DNA of 64,000 nt from Providencia rustigianii DSM 4541 (lineage in GTDB: Bacteria > Pseudomonadota > Gammaproteobacteria > Enterobacterales > Enterobacteriaceae): NCBI RefSeq assembly GCF_000156395.1, contig NZ_GG703820.1:170225-234224 (forward strand), read 5' to 3'. Positions 19,579 through 30,395 of this stretch are shown piece after piece; position 1 is the first letter of the stretch; the number at the start of each line of letters is the position of its first letter. The translations under genes and the position numbers were made by a program. Below the pieces are notes generated by a model that searched no databases, was not told the DNA's origin, and was given only the letters and a program-made list of their open reading frames with translations.

Positions 19579-21570
19579 ATGTTTGGAAAATTAACACTGG
19601 ATGCAGTTCCACTCCATGAACCGATTATCGTGGTTACACTGATTGCTATTGTCCTCGGTGGACTTGGCTTAGTCGGTGCAATTTCGTATTTCGGTAAGTG
19701 GAAATGGTTGTGGAAAGAGTGGTTAACCTCAGTTGACCACAAAAAAATTGGTGTCATGTACATCATTGTTGCAATGGTCATGTTGTTCCGTGGCTTTGCC
19801 GATGCCATCATGATGCGTGGTCAGCAAGTACTGGCTTCTGCGGGTCAAGAAGGTTTCTTAAACCCTCATCACTACGACCAAATCTTTACCGCTCACGGCG
19901 TTATCATGATTTTCTTCATGGCAACCCCATTTGTGGTTGGTTTAATGAACCTCGTCGTTCCACTGCAAATTGGTGCGCGCGATGTTGCTTTCCCATTCCT
20001 AAACTCATTGAGCTTCTGGTTCTTTGTCGTCGGTGTTGTACTTATCAACATCTCTTTAGGGATAGGTGAATTCGCTCAAACAGGTTGGTTAGCATATCCG
20101 CCACTGTCAGGCTTGGAGTACAACCCTGGGGTCGGGGTCGATTACTGGCTTTGGAGTCTCCAGATATCCGGTATCGGTACACTCTTAACAGGGGTTAACT
20201 TCATTGCGACTATTATCCGTATGCGTGCACCGGGTATGTCGATGATGAAAATGCCTGTATTTAGCTGGACAGCGCTTTGTACGAACGTTCTGATTGTTGC
20301 TGCATTCCCAATCTTGACTGTAACACTCACCCTGCTGACTTTAGACCGTTATTTAGGCACCCATTTCTTCACGAATGATATGGGTGGCAACATGATGATG
20401 TACATCAACCTAATTTGGGCTTGGGGTCATCCAGAAGTTTATATCCTGATACTTCCAGTATTTGGTGTCTTCTCGGAAGTTGCAGCGACGTTCTCCAAAA
20501 AACGTCTGTTCGGTTATACCTCATTGGTATGGGCGACCATCGCGATTACCGTGATGTCATTCGTTGTTTGGTTACACCACTTCTTCACAATGGGTTCTGG
20601 TGCAAACGTCAACGCCTTCTTTGGTATCGCCACAATGATTATCTCTATTCCAACTGGGGTTAAGATTTTCAACTGGCTGTTCACTATGTACCAAGGTCGT
20701 ATCGAACTTAAATCACCAATGCTATGGACTATCGGCTTTATCATCACCTTCTCTGTTGGTGGTATGACGGGTGTTCTATTAGCAGTTCCAGGTGCTAACT
20801 TCGTTCTGCATAACAGCCTATTCCTGATTGCTCACTTCCATAACGTCATTATCGGTGGTGTGGTATTCGGTTGCTTCGCAGGTATGACTTACTGGTTCCC
20901 GAAAGCTTATGGCTTTACGCTGAATGAGAAATGGGGTGTCCGTGCCTTCTGGTTCTGGATTACTGGTTTCTTCTTAGCATTCATGCCGTTATATATTCTG
21001 GGCTTTATGGGTATGACCCGTCGCTTGAGCCAGAATATTGACCCTGCTTACCACGGAATGCTGGTTGCAGCTGCATGTGGTGCAGGTCTGATTGCACTGG
21101 GTATCGCTTGCCAAGTTATCCAAATTATTGTGAGTATCCGTGACCGTCATGAAAACCGCGATTTAACCGGTGACCCATGGGGTGGACGTACTCTTGAGTG
21201 GGCAACATCTTCTCCGGCTCCATTCTACAACTTCGCTATTGAACCACAGGTTCAAACTCGCGATGCTTGGTGGGATATGAAAGAGAAAGGTATCGCTCAC
21301 AAGAAACCAACTTCATATGAAGAAATTCATATGCCAAAAAATACAGGCGCAGGCGTGATTATCGCTGGGTTTAGCTTGATTCTTGGTTTCGCAATGATCT
21401 GGCACATCTGGTGGCTGGCAATTGTAGGTTTCGGTGGAATGATCGTAACTTGGATTGTTAAAAGCTTCGACGAAGATGTTGATTACTACGTACCTGTGGC
21501 TGAAATCGAACAAATCGAGAATAAGCACTTTGAAGAATTGCGTAAGGCAGGTGTGAACGATGTCAACTAA
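19579..21570 (+). CDS. cyoB: Cytochrome bo3 ubiquinol oxidase subunit I
   Basis: The catalytic heme-copper subunit that reduces oxygen to water and pumps protons. The start at [11 protein letters not shown] gives 663 residues, identical in length to E. coli CyoB. The copper site [13 protein letters not shown] with the His-Tyr cross-link, the HH pair in WLHHFFTMG and the heme-ligand block [12 protein letters not shown] are all intact, with about fifteen transmembrane helices. It follows cyoA with a 4-base gap; AAGGG precedes the ATG. The end overlaps cyoC by 11 bases. Confidence 0.98.
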   Translation: MFGKLTLDAVPLHEPIIVVTLIAIVLGGLGLVGAISYFGKWKWLWKEWLTSVDHKKIGVMYIIVAMVMLFRGFADAIMMRGQQVLASAGQEGFLNPHHYDQIFTAHGVIMIFFMATPFVVGLMNLVVPLQIGARDVAFPFLNSLSFWFFVVGVVLINISLGIGEFAQTGWLAYPPLSGLEYNPGVGVDYWLWSLQISGIGTLLTGVNFIATIIRMRAPGMSMMKMPVFSWTALCTNVLIVAAFPILTVTLTLLTLDRYLGTHFFTNDMGGNMMMYINLIWAWGHPEVYILILPVFGVFSEVAATFSKKRLFGYTSLVWATIAITVMSFVVWLHHFFTMGSGANVNAFFGIATMIISIPTGVKIFNWLFTMYQGRIELKSPMLWTIGFIITFSVGGMTGVLLAVPGANFVLHNSLFLIAHFHNVIIGGVVFGCFAGMTYWFPKAYGFTLNEKWGVRAFWFWITGFFLAFMPLYILGFMGMTRRLSQNIDPAYHGMLVAAACGAGLIALGIACQVIQIIVSIRDRHENRDLTGDPWGGRTLEWATSSPAPFYNFAIEPQVQTRDAWWDMKEKGIAHKKPTSYEEIHMPKNTGAGVIIAGFSLILGFAMIWHIWWLAIVGFGGMIVTWIVKSFDEDVDYYVPVAEIEQIENKHFEELRKAGVNDVN

Positions 21571-22174
21571 TACAGTGACTAATCAAAACTTAGCCCATGC
21601 AGAACATGGGCACCATGATGCAGGCGGAACCAAAGTATTCGGTTTCTGGCTCTACATAATGAGCGACTTGATTCTGTTTGCATGTTTATTTGCCACTTAT
21701 GTTGTTTTGGCTGATGGAACCGCTGGCGGCCCTGAAGGTAAAGATATCTTCAGTCTGAAATTCGTATTAGGCGAAACCTTCTTACTGTTAGTCAGTAGTA
21801 TTACCTACGGCTTCGCGATGATAGCGATGCATAAAGGAAAAATCGCATACGTTAATGTATGGTTGTTTGCGACTTTCCTATTAGGTCTTGGCTTCGTTAT
21901 TATGGAAGTGTATGAGTTCCATGAACTCATCGCTGAAGGTTTCGGTCCGGATCGCAGTGGCTTCTTATCTGGCTTCTTTGCTTTAGTTGCAACACACGGT
22001 CTACACGTTTCTGCAGGTCTGGTTTGGATCATCATTATGATGATTCAAATTTCTCGCCGCGGTCTAACCGAGGTGAACAAAACACGTCTGAACTGCCTGA
22101 GCTTATTCTGGCACTTCTTAGATGTGGTTTGGATCTGCGTATTTACCGTCGTTTATCTGCTGGGGGCGATTTAA
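21560..22174 (+). CDS. cyoC: Cytochrome bo3 ubiquinol oxidase subunit III
   Basis: A 204-residue five-helix membrane subunit of the oxidase, same length as E. coli CyoC. The N-terminus is a hydrophilic, His-containing tail ([12 protein letters not shown]), followed by [21 protein letters not shown]. It overlaps the 3' end of cyoB by 11 bases and is immediately followed by cyoD, consistent with tight translational coupling in the operon. Confidence 0.97.
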   Translation: MSTNTVTNQNLAHAEHGHHDAGGTKVFGFWLYIMSDLILFACLFATYVVLADGTAGGPEGKDIFSLKFVLGETFLLLVSSITYGFAMIAMHKGKIAYVNVWLFATFLLGLGFVIMEVYEFHELIAEGFGPDRSGFLSGFFALVATHGLHVSAGLVWIIIMMIQISRRGLTEVNKTRLNCLSLFWHFLDVVWICVFTVVYLLGAI

Positions 22175-22507
22175 ATGAGTCATGAAAGAGATGCTCACAC
22201 TGGAGCAAGCCACGGTAGCGTAAAAACATACCTGATTGGCTTTATTCTGTCAGTTATCCTGACGGTAATTCCTTTCTGGATGGTGATGAATGGAACAGCT
22301 TCACAAGGCGTTATTCTGGCGACGGTTGTTGGAATGGCTGTCGTGCAAATCCTTGTACACTTAGTCTGTTTCTTACACATGAATACATCATCAGATGAGC
22401 GCTGGAACCTCGTAGCATTCTTGTTCACTATGCTAATCGTCGGTATCGTTGTTATTGGCTCTCTGTGGATTATGTACAACCTGAACATCAATATGATGCT
22501 CGACTAA
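22175..22507 (+). CDS. cyoD: Cytochrome bo3 ubiquinol oxidase subunit IV
   Basis: A 110-residue small subunit with three transmembrane helices, needed for assembly of the CuB site. The ATG follows the cyoC stop codon with no gap. The segment [21 protein letters not shown] is typical of CyoD. Length is within one residue of E. coli. Confidence 0.96.
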   Translation: MSHERDAHTGASHGSVKTYLIGFILSVILTVIPFWMVMNGTASQGVILATVVGMAVVQILVHLVCFLHMNTSSDERWNLVAFLFTMLIVGIVVIGSLWIMYNLNINMMLD

Positions 22508-22519
22508 AGAGTTGCCGAT

Positions 22520-23407
22520 ATGTTTAAGCAATACCTGCAAGTGACCAAACCAGGAATTATTTTCGGAAATCTGATTTCTGTGATCGGCGGTTTTCTGCTG
22601 GCCTCTAAAGGGTCGATTGATTACCCGCTGTTTATTGCGACTTTGCTGGGTGTATCATTGGTCGTTGCCTCTGGTTGTGTTTTTAACAACTACATCGACC
22701 GTGATATTGACCGTATCATGGAAAGAACCAAGAATCGCCCTTTAGTCAAAGGGCTGATTGACCCGAAAGTTAGCCTGATTTACGCAACTGTATTGGGTAT
22801 TGCTGGTATGGTGCTGCTACTCGTAGCGGCCAATGCACTGGCAATGCTCCTTGCACTCATTGGCTTCATTGTTTATGTAGGCTTATATAGCCTATATATG
22901 AAGCGTAAATCAGTTTATGGCACATTGATTGGCAGTCTATCAGGCGCAGCACCACCGGTTATCGGCTACTGCGCTGTCACAAACGAATTTGACGCTGGAG
23001 CATTGATCCTGCTGTTGATTTTCAGTTTGTGGCAGATGCCACACTCTTATGCCATCGCTATTTTCCGTTTCAAGGATTACAAAGCCGCAAACATTCCTGT
23101 TTTACCGGTAATCAAAGGTATCTCTGTCGCTAAGACACATATCTTCTTGTATATCCTTGCATTTATGGTTGCGACTTTAATGCTCGCTATCAGCGGATAC
23201 ACGGGTTATAAATATCTGATTGTTGGGGCAGCCGTCAGCTTATGGTGGCTCGGCATGGCAATTTCCGGTTTCAAAACTGAAAATGATGACCGCGTATGGG
23301 CTCGTAAACTGTTTATCTTCTCCATTGTAGCGATCACGTCGCTCAGTGTGATGATGTCAGTTGATCCAACGGTTTCAAGTGATACTGTTATAGCATTAGT
23401 CAGATAA
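22520..23407 (+). CDS. cyoE: Protoheme IX farnesyltransferase (heme O synthase)
   Basis: A 295-residue polytopic prenyltransferase of the UbiA type that adds a farnesyl group to heme b to make heme O for the bo3 oxidase. The prenyl-diphosphate-binding motif [19 protein letters not shown] is present at about residue 65, and a second conserved loop lies in [13 protein letters not shown]. It is the last gene of the cyo operon, 12 bases after cyoD and followed by a strong terminator. Confidence 0.97.
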   Translation: MFKQYLQVTKPGIIFGNLISVIGGFLLASKGSIDYPLFIATLLGVSLVVASGCVFNNYIDRDIDRIMERTKNRPLVKGLIDPKVSLIYATVLGIAGMVLLLVAANALAMLLALIGFIVYVGLYSLYMKRKSVYGTLIGSLSGAAPPVIGYCAVTNEFDAGALILLLIFSLWQMPHSYAIAIFRFKDYKAANIPVLPVIKGISVAKTHIFLYILAFMVATLMLAISGYTGYKYLIVGAAVSLWWLGMAISGFKTENDDRVWARKLFIFSIVAITSLSVMMSVDPTVSSDTVIALVR

Positions 23408-23437
23408 TTTATCGCATTATTGACGATGAATGCCTTC

Positions 23438-23467
23438 AACGGCGGGGAGTGAAAACTTCCCGCCGTT
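23438..23467 (+). terminator. Terminator of the cyo operon
   Basis: A 13-bp G+C-rich stem AACGGCGGGGAGT with its partner (one G-T pair), GAAA loop, then a long T-rich run. It is 31 bases past the cyoE stop. Confidence 0.92.
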
Positions 23468-23642
23468 TTTATTTTATTCTCGAATATTTTTGTGATGATT
23501 TTTATGGTTAAATAGCCGCCTGCTATCAATAAATCAATATTGTCATATAGCAAAATAATTTAACTTATTGATTTAAATTTGAATTAACACCCATACAGCT
23601 ACAGCCCGAAATAAAAAGAATAATTTAAGCTCATTAAGATTT

Positions 23643-23770
23643 AATACTCTAAATAGTTTGGGTTGTAGCAAGGCGGCAAGTGAAGCTAATCCCTAGTCAC
23701 GTAGATAACTACGTGACTAGGGTTAGTGAGCGTAGCCAACACCGCTACAGCTCAAAATATAACGAGTATT
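23643..23770 (+). repeat. ERIC-type palindromic repeat, copy 1 (yajR leader)
   Basis: About 128 bp with terminal inverted repeats AATACTC/GAGTATT and the ERIC hallmarks: AAGGCGGCAAGTGA, a central palindrome (CCCTAGTCACGTAG / CTACGTGACTAGGG) and GTAGCCAACACCGCTAC. The core aligns with the classical enterobacterial ERIC core with a few substitutions. The centre differs from the other three copies in this window, forming a longer perfect palindrome. It ends 3 bases before the yajR ATG and so contributes the ribosome binding region. Confidence 0.85.
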
Positions 23771-23773
23771 TTT

Positions 23774-25135
23774 ATGAATGATAATAAAATGACCCACCTA
23801 GAACTCCGTGCCACTTGGGGATTGGGGTCGGTATTCTCCCTACGCATGCTCGGCATGTTTATGGTTCTACCTATACTCACCAGCTATGGAATGCACTTGC
23901 AAGGCGCTAGCGAATTTCTCGTTGGTGTCGCTATTGGCATTTATGGTTTAAGCCAAGCACTTTTCCAAATTCCTTTTGGATTGATGTCTGACAAAATTGG
24001 ACGTAAGCCACTTATTATCTTTGGATTGCTCATCTTTATTATTGGTAGCGTCGTCGCAGCTCTAAGTGATTCAATTTGGGGAATTATTATTGGACGTGCA
24101 ATCCAAGGTGCTGGCGCAATTTCTGCGGCTGTAATGGCGTTATTATCCGATCAAACCCGTGAACAAAATCGGACTAAAGCCATGGCTTTTTTAGGCATAA
24201 GTTTCGGTATCACTTTCGCTATCGCACTAGTATTAGGCCCTATTATTACCCATGCCGTTGGCCTAAGTGGTCTATTTTGGGGGATTACCCTACTCGCTGT
24301 TGGGGCTATTTTGGTTACCCTATTTGTCGTACCCAATAATACTCACCACGTCATGAACCGTGAATCGGCTTTTGTAAAAAGTAACTTAAGGGCGGTACTG
24401 CTCAATCCTCAATTACTCAAACTCAATATTGGGATTTTAAGCTTACATACCTTACTCATGTCGAGCTTTGTTGCTCTGCCCCTGATTATGATCAATGCGG
24501 GTTATCTAGCCCAAGATCACTGGAAAGCGTACTTAGTCACCATGCTGGTGGCCTTTGTTTGTGTACTCCCCTTCATTATTTATGCTGAAAAGCAGCGTAA
24601 AATGAAGCAGGTATTTCTGTTCTGTATTTTATTACTCGCTATCGCTGAAATCGTACTTTGGCGTTCAGGTAATAACCTGTGGATCATATTCTTAGGCATT
24701 CAAATCTTCTTTATTGCTTTTAATGTTATGGAAGCCATTTTGCCTTCACTCATCAGTAAAGAAGCCCCCGCAAGTTATAAAGGAACCGCAATGGGAGTCT
24801 ACTCCACCAGCCAATTCCTTGGGGTCGCTATTGGTGGTATTTTAGGGGGATGGTTGTATAAATTTGAAGGCGCCAATACGGTATTCATTGGGGGACTCAT
24901 TCTGTGTGCAGTGTGGCTCCTGATTAGCTTAACCATGAAACAACCGCCTTACGTCAGTAGCATCCGTATTGTTTTGCCTCATCGATTTAAAAATGTCGAT
25001 AAACTTCAGCAAGAACTTGCTGGATTAGATGGTGTGTTAGATGTAGTGATTATTGCTGATGAAATGAGTATCTATATTAAGATGGATAAAAAAATCATTA
25101 CGCGAGAGCAGCTTGAAGCCATCGTTCGGCGCTAG
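23774..25135 (+). CDS. yajR: Major facilitator transporter YajR
   Basis: A 453-residue inner-membrane transporter with twelve predicted helices and the MFS motif A DKIGRKP in the loop after helix 2. The C-terminal 60 residues form the ferredoxin-like YAM domain known from the E. coli YajR structure. I used MNDNKM at 23774, which matches the E. coli N-terminus, instead of a GTG at 23726 that lies inside the ERIC repeat. The upstream region offers only a weak AACGAG as ribosome binding site. The substrate is unknown. Confidence 0.94.
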   Translation: MNDNKMTHLELRATWGLGSVFSLRMLGMFMVLPILTSYGMHLQGASEFLVGVAIGIYGLSQALFQIPFGLMSDKIGRKPLIIFGLLIFIIGSVVAALSDSIWGIIIGRAIQGAGAISAAVMALLSDQTREQNRTKAMAFLGISFGITFAIALVLGPIITHAVGLSGLFWGITLLAVGAILVTLFVVPNNTHHVMNRESAFVKSNLRAVLLNPQLLKLNIGILSLHTLLMSSFVALPLIMINAGYLAQDHWKAYLVTMLVAFVCVLPFIIYAEKQRKMKQVFLFCILLLAIAEIVLWRSGNNLWIIFLGIQIFFIAFNVMEAILPSLISKEAPASYKGTAMGVYSTSQFLGVAIGGILGGWLYKFEGANTVFIGGLILCAVWLLISLTMKQPPYVSSIRIVLPHRFKNVDKLQQELAGLDGVLDVVIIADEMSIYIKMDKKIITREQLEAIVRR

Positions 25136-25142
25136 AAAGACA

Positions 25143-25166
25143 TTAGCCCGCAGCGACGCGGGCTAA
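25143..25166. terminator. Hairpin between convergent yajR and yajQ
   Basis: A 9-bp stem TTAGCCCGC/GCGGGCTAA placed between the two stop codons. T-runs are weak on both strands. Confidence 0.55.
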
Positions 25167-25192
25167 ATTCAAATAACCGCGAGGGTAATTGA

Positions 25193-25684
25193 TTAATCGC
25201 GGAAGTTATTGAACTGGAATGGCTGACCTAAATTACCACCACGCACTAACGCCATGACCGACTGCAAATCATCACGAGCTTTGCCTGTAACACGAACTTG
25301 CTCACCTTGAATTTGAGCCTGAACTTTCAGCTTACTGTCTTTGATTAATTTAACAATTTTCTTTGCAATCGCAGCATCAATACCTTGCTTTAAGGTCACT
25401 TCAACACTGTAAGTCTTACCACTGTGAATAATCTCTTCAGGCACATTCAAAACCGCCCCTTCGATGCCCCGCTTCGCCATTTTTTCCCGTAAAATATCTA
25501 CTAATTGTAGAACTTGGAAATCTGACTCACTGGTAATTTTGATAGATTCATTTTTATCGTTCAGTTCAAAACTGGCTGCAACATTTTTAAAATCCCACCG
25601 GGTGGTCAGTTCGCGCTGAGCATTTTCGACCGCGTTGCGGACTTCACTCATTTCAACTTCAGATACAATATCAAATGATGGCAT
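25193..25684 (-). CDS. yajQ: Nucleotide-binding protein YajQ
   Basis: A 163-residue protein of the YajQ/DUF520 family, two RNP-like alpha/beta subdomains. The N-terminus [22 protein letters not shown] and the C-terminal [17 protein letters not shown] are the family signatures. YajQ proteins bind nucleotides, and in some gamma-proteobacteria cyclic-di-GMP; the physiological role in enterobacteria is unclear. A GGAGAG ribosome binding site precedes the ATG. It is convergent with yajR and divergent from panE. Confidence 0.95.
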   Translation of the reverse strand: MPSFDIVSEVEMSEVRNAVENAQRELTTRWDFKNVAASFELNDKNESIKITSESDFQVLQLVDILREKMAKRGIEGAVLNVPEEIIHSGKTYSVEVTLKQGIDAAIAKKIVKLIKDSKLKVQAQIQGEQVRVTGKARDDLQSVMALVRGGNLGQPFQFNNFRD

Positions 25685-25858
25685 GTTAAAGCTCTCCTAT
25701 AATCAATCGGCTTATAATAGCCTATTTGCTCCTGACACTCCAAATTGTCAGAGCCTGACACGATATAACGCCGCGAATTATTTCGAATATCATCATAAAA
25801 CCGCTATGATAATAGGGAAGAATGAAAATCTACGTCTCTCAGATAGCCGGGAAAAAAT

Positions 25859-26770
25859 ATGAAAATAACCCTAATTGGTTGTGGCGCAATTGGCAAGTTA
25901 TGGCTTGCTGCGCTCACCTCACAGGGACATGATACCCAAGGTTGGTTACGAGTCGCTCAGCCAGACCTATTTGTGGACGTCAATGAACCTGATGGAAGCA
26001 CATTTCGAGAGTTAATTCCCTGTAATAATATCCACCACCTTCACGCCAGTGAACTCGTGATTGTTTGCTTGAAAGCATGGCAAGTCTCGGATGCCCTGCT
26101 CCCGCTACTTGCAACGATCCCTGAAAATTGCCCTATTTTATTATTGCACAACGGATTAGGCACACTTGAAGAACTCGGAGTGCTACGTCATCCTTTTTTA
26201 TGTGGAATCACAACCCATGCCGCTTGGCAGAATAACAATCAAGTTTTCCACGTTGCCAATGGCGTCACTCATATTGGAGCAGCCAACTCCCAAGCAGAAG
26301 CGTATTCCTCGATTGCCGATATCCTTCACGAAGCCTTACCCGATGTCGCATGGCATAATAAAATTTTAAGCACTAGCTGGAAAAAACTGGCAGTAAATTG
26401 TGTCATTAATCCCCTGACCATTGAACATCAATGCCCCAATGGTCAACTCATCAATTATCCAAAACAAATTACTAAGCTGATTGATGAATGCTGCCAAGTA
26501 ATGACCGCCGAAGGGCTGCATATTGATAAGGCTGAACTGACCGAATACATCTACAGTATTATTCACAATACCGCCGATAATTATTCTTCCATGCTACAAG
26601 ATGATCGAAATAACCGGCGCACTGAAATTGATTACATTACCGGGTATTTAATCAAACAAGCCCGAGCCCATGGTCTGCATACCCCCGAAAATGACCGTCT
26701 ATATCATTTAGTTAAAAATAGAGAGCAACAACATGACAGCTTCCGTTCTAATCTGCATCGCCAATGGTAG
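25859..26770 (+). CDS. panE: 2-dehydropantoate 2-reductase PanE
   Basis: Reduces ketopantoate to pantoate with NADPH in pantothenate and coenzyme A synthesis. The N-terminal Rossmann motif is [11 protein letters not shown]; the catalytic Lys is expected in [17 protein letters not shown], where the family pattern WxKLxxNxxxNPL is clear. Length is 303 residues, the same as E. coli. The 3' end overlaps yajL by 38 bases in another frame, which couples the two genes. Confidence 0.95.
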   Translation: MKITLIGCGAIGKLWLAALTSQGHDTQGWLRVAQPDLFVDVNEPDGSTFRELIPCNNIHHLHASELVIVCLKAWQVSDALLPLLATIPENCPILLLHNGLGTLEELGVLRHPFLCGITTHAAWQNNNQVFHVANGVTHIGAANSQAEAYSSIADILHEALPDVAWHNKILSTSWKKLAVNCVINPLTIEHQCPNGQLINYPKQITKLIDECCQVMTAEGLHIDKAELTEYIYSIIHNTADNYSSMLQDDRNNRRTEIDYITGYLIKQARAHGLHTPENDRLYHLVKNREQQHDSFRSNLHRQW

Positions 26771-27326
26771 CGAAGAGATCGAAACCGTCACTACTGCTGA
26801 CTTACTGATTCGAGCTGGTATCCAAGTGACATTGGCCAGTGTCACAGAAAACGGTTCGTTAGACATTACCGGTTCTAGAGGAATAAAACTCATCGCAGAC
26901 ACACCGCTAATCCATGTTGCGGATGAACCGTTCGATGCAATTGTGTTACCGGGAGGATTAGCTGGAGCTGAAACTTTTCGCGATAGCCCTCTTGTCGTAG
27001 AAAAAGTGAGGCGCATGCACTTGGATGGAAAAATTGTTGCGGCAATTTGTGCTGCCCCAGCCCTGGTTTTGGAATACCATCAGCTATTCCCGTTAGGAAA
27101 TATGACCGGTTTCCCAACGATGCAAGATAAAATCCCGAGCCATAAGTGGGTGGATAGACGCGTTTATTTTGATGAACGAGTTAACTTGCTGACCAGCCAA
27201 GGCCCTGCAACCGCCTTTGATTTCGCATTAAAACTGATTGAATTATTAGAAGGGCGAGCCGTTGCCGCGAACGTCGCAGCACAATTAGTGCTGCCACCGG
27301 GCATTAATGATTACTTAGAAGACTAA
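26733..27326 (+). CDS. yajL: DJ-1/PfpI family protein YajL (deglycase/chaperone)
   Basis: A 197-residue cytoplasmic protein of the DJ-1 superfamily. The reactive Cys106 lies in the nucleophile elbow AAICAAPA, and a conserved Glu near the N-terminus (NGSEEIE) completes the site. E. coli YajL has been described as an oxidative-stress chaperone and a protein deglycase; the deglycase activity is debated. The gene begins inside the end of panE and is followed by a terminator shared with thiI. Confidence 0.95.
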   Translation: MTASVLICIANGSEEIETVTTADLLIRAGIQVTLASVTENGSLDITGSRGIKLIADTPLIHVADEPFDAIVLPGGLAGAETFRDSPLVVEKVRRMHLDGKIVAAICAAPALVLEYHQLFPLGNMTGFPTMQDKIPSHKWVDRRVYFDERVNLLTSQGPATAFDFALKLIELLEGRAVAANVAAQLVLPPGINDYLED

Positions 27327-27337
27327 AAAATTGAAAG

Positions 27338-27368
27338 AAAAAAGCGAGCTATTGCAACTCGCTTTTTT
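27338..27368. terminator. Bidirectional terminator between yajL and thiI
   Basis: An 11-bp stem AAAAAAGCGAG/CTCGCTTTTTT (with one interruption-free loop of 9 bases) has A/T runs on both sides and lies between two convergent stop codons. Confidence 0.85.
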
Positions 27369-27393
27369 ATCAAAAATTATTTTTCACTAAACA

Positions 27394-28845
27394 TTATGGG
27401 CGATAAACTTTAATATTATCAAAACCTTGTTCTTTCAAATACAGCGCTTGTAAGCGACTCATCACACCACGATCACAATACAACAAATAGGTTTTTTCTT
27501 TCGGTAAATCACCAAACTGAGTACCTAATTTGTAGAATGGAATATGTTTAATTTCAATGCCATCTACTTTCAATGGTTTATCTTCAAACTCATCGATAGA
27601 ACGAATATCTAAAATCACTTCATTTTCCGCAGATAACTCACTAACCATCTCAACTTCAGCAACTTGCTCGCGGCTCTCTTCCGCAATCTGGCGGATATCG
27701 ATATTTTTCGCCTGCTCAATCACAGAATCTAAGATATTGAAGTCAAAATTAGCTTCTTCCGCTTCAATGCGCGCTTTCACGGCTTTCACGGTTGGGCTCT
27801 TCGAAATAACACCGCAATATTCCGGCATTGTTTTTGCGAAATCTTCCGTACCAATTTGGCGCGCCAGCTTAATGATGTGCTCTTTATCATGGGAAATTAG
27901 CGGACGTAATATTAAGGTATCGGATGCATTATCAATTAACCGTAGGTTAGTCAGAGTTTGACTAGAGACCTGACCAAGGGCTTCACCTGTGACTATCGCC
28001 TGTACACCATAACGCTCGGCCACTCTAGAGGCTGCTCGTACCATCATACGTTTTAAGACAACACCCATCTGTCCGTCATCGATTTTTTCTAAGATCTCTG
28101 CGACGACAGGTTCAAAGTTAACCGCAATAAAGCGTACTTTATGGGAGCTACCAAAACGATTCCATAAATAGTAAGCGATTTGTTTAACGCCAATTTCATG
28201 CGCCGCTCCGCCTAAATTAAAAAAGCAGTAATGCACACGGCAACCACGACGCATTAACATATAGCTAGAAACACCGGAATCAAATCCACCAGAAATCAGC
28301 GATAAAACATCTTCTTGAGTCCCAATTGGGAAACCGCCGATCCCTTCGATACGTCGTTTAACGAGGATCAGATTTTCATCTTCAATCTCTAAATGAACAG
28401 TGGTATCAGGGTCTTTTAGCTTGACCTTTGCTGAAGCAATATGTTGGTTTAAACCGCCGCCAATATAGCGCTCAGCGTCAATAGATGAAAATTCATGTTT
28501 ACCACGACGTTTCACCCTTACACAGAATGTTTTGTTTTCTAATGACGCACCATAAGATTCCAACGTCATTTCAAAAATATGGTGTAAACTAGTAAAAGGT
28601 TTTTCTTCCACTTCTAGAATATGGTGAATACCTGGAATACGGCTAAGCATGTCACAGATTTCGTCGTGCTTCGAATCCCCTTTAACACGCACTTCAATGT
28701 TATCCCAATTACGGACAACCGAGACTTCTTCGCCAAGACTTTTTAAGACATTGCGGATACTGCTAGTCAAAATTTTAATAAAACGGATTCTAACTGTTTG
28801 GCTTTTGATCGTGATTTCAGGGAATAACTTAATAATAAACTTCAT
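27394..28845 (-). CDS. thiI: tRNA 4-thiouridine synthase / thiamine sulfur carrier ThiI
   Basis: A 483-residue enzyme that transfers sulfur to uridine-8 of tRNA and to ThiS for thiazole synthesis. Domain order: N-terminal ferredoxin-like and THUMP region (1-165), PP-loop ATPase with [13 protein letters not shown] (about residue 185), and a C-terminal rhodanese domain whose catalytic Cys457 lies in [10 protein letters not shown]. The rhodanese domain is what distinguishes the enterobacterial long form. Length matches E. coli (482). It is divergent from xseB. Confidence 0.97.
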   Translation of the reverse strand: MKFIIKLFPEITIKSQTVRIRFIKILTSSIRNVLKSLGEEVSVVRNWDNIEVRVKGDSKHDEICDMLSRIPGIHHILEVEEKPFTSLHHIFEMTLESYGASLENKTFCVRVKRRGKHEFSSIDAERYIGGGLNQHIASAKVKLKDPDTTVHLEIEDENLILVKRRIEGIGGFPIGTQEDVLSLISGGFDSGVSSYMLMRRGCRVHYCFFNLGGAAHEIGVKQIAYYLWNRFGSSHKVRFIAVNFEPVVAEILEKIDDGQMGVVLKRMMVRAASRVAERYGVQAIVTGEALGQVSSQTLTNLRLIDNASDTLILRPLISHDKEHIIKLARQIGTEDFAKTMPEYCGVISKSPTVKAVKARIEAEEANFDFNILDSVIEQAKNIDIRQIAEESREQVAEVEMVSELSAENEVILDIRSIDEFEDKPLKVDGIEIKHIPFYKLGTQFGDLPKEKTYLLYCDRGVMSRLQALYLKEQGFDNIKVYRP

Positions 28846-29065
28846 AATAGCTGCATGTTCTTGGTTAGAGGGGAAAACGGACGTTGTTTAAAAGTGACAC
28901 ACGTACACTTTACCAATTGTCAATAAAGAGGCGTATTATAGCACTATCTTGCGTACTGAATCTAAAAACACCAATAATAAATTGTAACCACGGCGAGACT
29001 AAGTTAGTCTGCTCCATAATTAAAACTCCCCCTTTTAAGTGATTTAACATTAGTGATTAACGATT

Positions 29066-29317
29066 ATGGCTAAAGAAAAATCCCAGCAAGTTCCAACTGT
29101 TAGTTTTGAAAACTCCCTCACAGAGCTTGAGCAGATCGTCGCTCGCCTTGAGTCTGGAGAGCTCCCTTTGGAAGACGCATTAAATGAATTTGAACGCGGC
29201 GTCCAAATTGCTAAGCAAGGTCAAAAAGTCCTCCAGCAAGCAGAACAGCGTGTGCAAATTTTGCTGAGCGATGATGAAAACAAAGCCCTTGACGATTTTT
29301 CACCTGATACAGAATAA
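29066..29317 (+). CDS. xseB: Exodeoxyribonuclease VII small subunit
   Basis: An 83-residue small subunit of ExoVII, which degrades single-stranded DNA from both ends together with XseA (not in the window). The family core [37 protein letters not shown] is present, forming a helical hairpin. It is the first gene of the xseB-ispA-dxs group, 3 bases before ispA. Confidence 0.95.
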   Translation: MAKEKSQQVPTVSFENSLTELEQIVARLESGELPLEDALNEFERGVQIAKQGQKVLQQAEQRVQILLSDDENKALDDFSPDTE

Positions 29318-29320
29318 ATT

Positions 29321-30238
29321 ATGTCCGAACAACACCAAGATGCCTTCGCGCATCAGCAACGCCAAGCCCATGATAGAGTTAATCAGTATTTATTAAACTC
29401 ATTAGAGACGTTACCTTTTGCCGATCTTCCCCTTGCTCAGGCGATGAAATATGGCACGCTTCTGGGTGGAAAACGCCTACGTCCGTTCTTAACCTACGCA
29501 GTTGGCGAAATGCTTGGCGTTAGCCAAGATAACCTAGATGCACCTGCGGCAGCCGTCGAATGTATCCATGCTTATTCATTAATTCATGACGATTTACCTG
29601 CTATGGATGACGATGATTTACGCCGAGGGCAACCCACTTGCCATATTAAATTTGGTGAAGGCAACGCTGTTTTAGCGGGAGATGCATTACAGACGTTTGC
29701 ATTCCAGCTACTGTCCAGCGCTGCGATGCCAGAGGTTTCAGATAAAGATCGCATTGCAATGATTTCTGAACTCGCCTATGCCAGCGGTTTAGCCGGCATG
29801 TGTGGTGGGCAAGCATTAGATCTCGACGCTGAAGGAAAACGTGTAGATCTTGCCGCTCTTGAGCGTATTCATCAGCATAAAACAGGCGCACTTATCCGTG
29901 CCGCGATCCGCTTAGGCGCTTACGCAGCAGGAGAAAAAGGACGTCAATCCATCGCTATTTTAGATCAATATGCCAATGCTATTGGGCTTGCCTTCCAAGT
30001 CCAAGACGATATTCTAGACGTCATCGGCGACAGTGAAATTACGGGCAAGCGCCAAGGTGCGGATGAACAGCATGAAAAGAGCACTTATCCGTCGTTACTC
30101 GGCCTTGAAGCCGCTCAAGAGAAGGCTAAAGAGCTATATCAAGATGCGATCACCGCGTTAGAATTATTACAATCTCAAGGTTACAATACTGAATTACTCA
30201 GAGCATTAGCCAATTTCATTATTGAACGTAAAAGCTAA
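29321..30238 (+). CDS. ispA: Farnesyl diphosphate synthase IspA
   Basis: Condenses IPP with DMAPP and geranyl diphosphate to make farnesyl diphosphate for quinones, undecaprenyl phosphate and heme O. The first aspartate-rich motif (SLIHDDLPAMDDDDLRRG) and second (FQVQDDILDVIGD) are intact. 305 residues, a few more than E. coli (299), with the extra length in the hydrophilic N-terminus. It is 3 bases after xseB and 157 bases before dxs. Confidence 0.97.
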   Translation: MSEQHQDAFAHQQRQAHDRVNQYLLNSLETLPFADLPLAQAMKYGTLLGGKRLRPFLTYAVGEMLGVSQDNLDAPAAAVECIHAYSLIHDDLPAMDDDDLRRGQPTCHIKFGEGNAVLAGDALQTFAFQLLSSAAMPEVSDKDRIAMISELAYASGLAGMCGGQALDLDAEGKRVDLAALERIHQHKTGALIRAAIRLGAYAAGEKGRQSIAILDQYANAIGLAFQVQDDILDVIGDSEITGKRQGADEQHEKSTYPSLLGLEAAQEKAKELYQDAITALELLQSQGYNTELLRALANFIIERKS

Positions 30239-30395
30239 CAATATGCTTTGCCTTTTGGTATGCATAAGACCGATAATTATAACATCATTACCCGAGCCAC
30301 TTTGACGTATTGCGATGAATGAAAAATAATACCGACTCAGCAATAACGGGAAGTAGACAGGGAATACCCTAATTAATTTAAGTAGTGAGCACCTA

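Larger units (their letters stand above)
23408..23773. other. Intergenic region between cyoE and yajR
   Basis: The 366-base gap contains the cyo terminator (23438-23467), an AT-rich stretch of about 170 bases that probably carries the yajR promoter, and a full ERIC-type repeat that ends 3 bases before the yajR start. Confidence 0.6.

Noticed and set aside
19164..19811. A 215-codon minus-strand frame across cyoA and cyoB
   Set aside because: It is antisense to two conserved genes and has low-complexity composition; a shadow of the cyo operon.
23643..23770. Insertion sequence or transposon
   Set aside because: The unit has inverted ends but is only 128 bp, has no transposase and matches the ERIC pattern; it is a palindromic intergenic repeat.
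23726..23773. GTG start giving a 16-residue longer YajR
   Set aside because: The extension is encoded by the ERIC repeat, and the E. coli YajR N-terminus aligns with the ATG at 23774.
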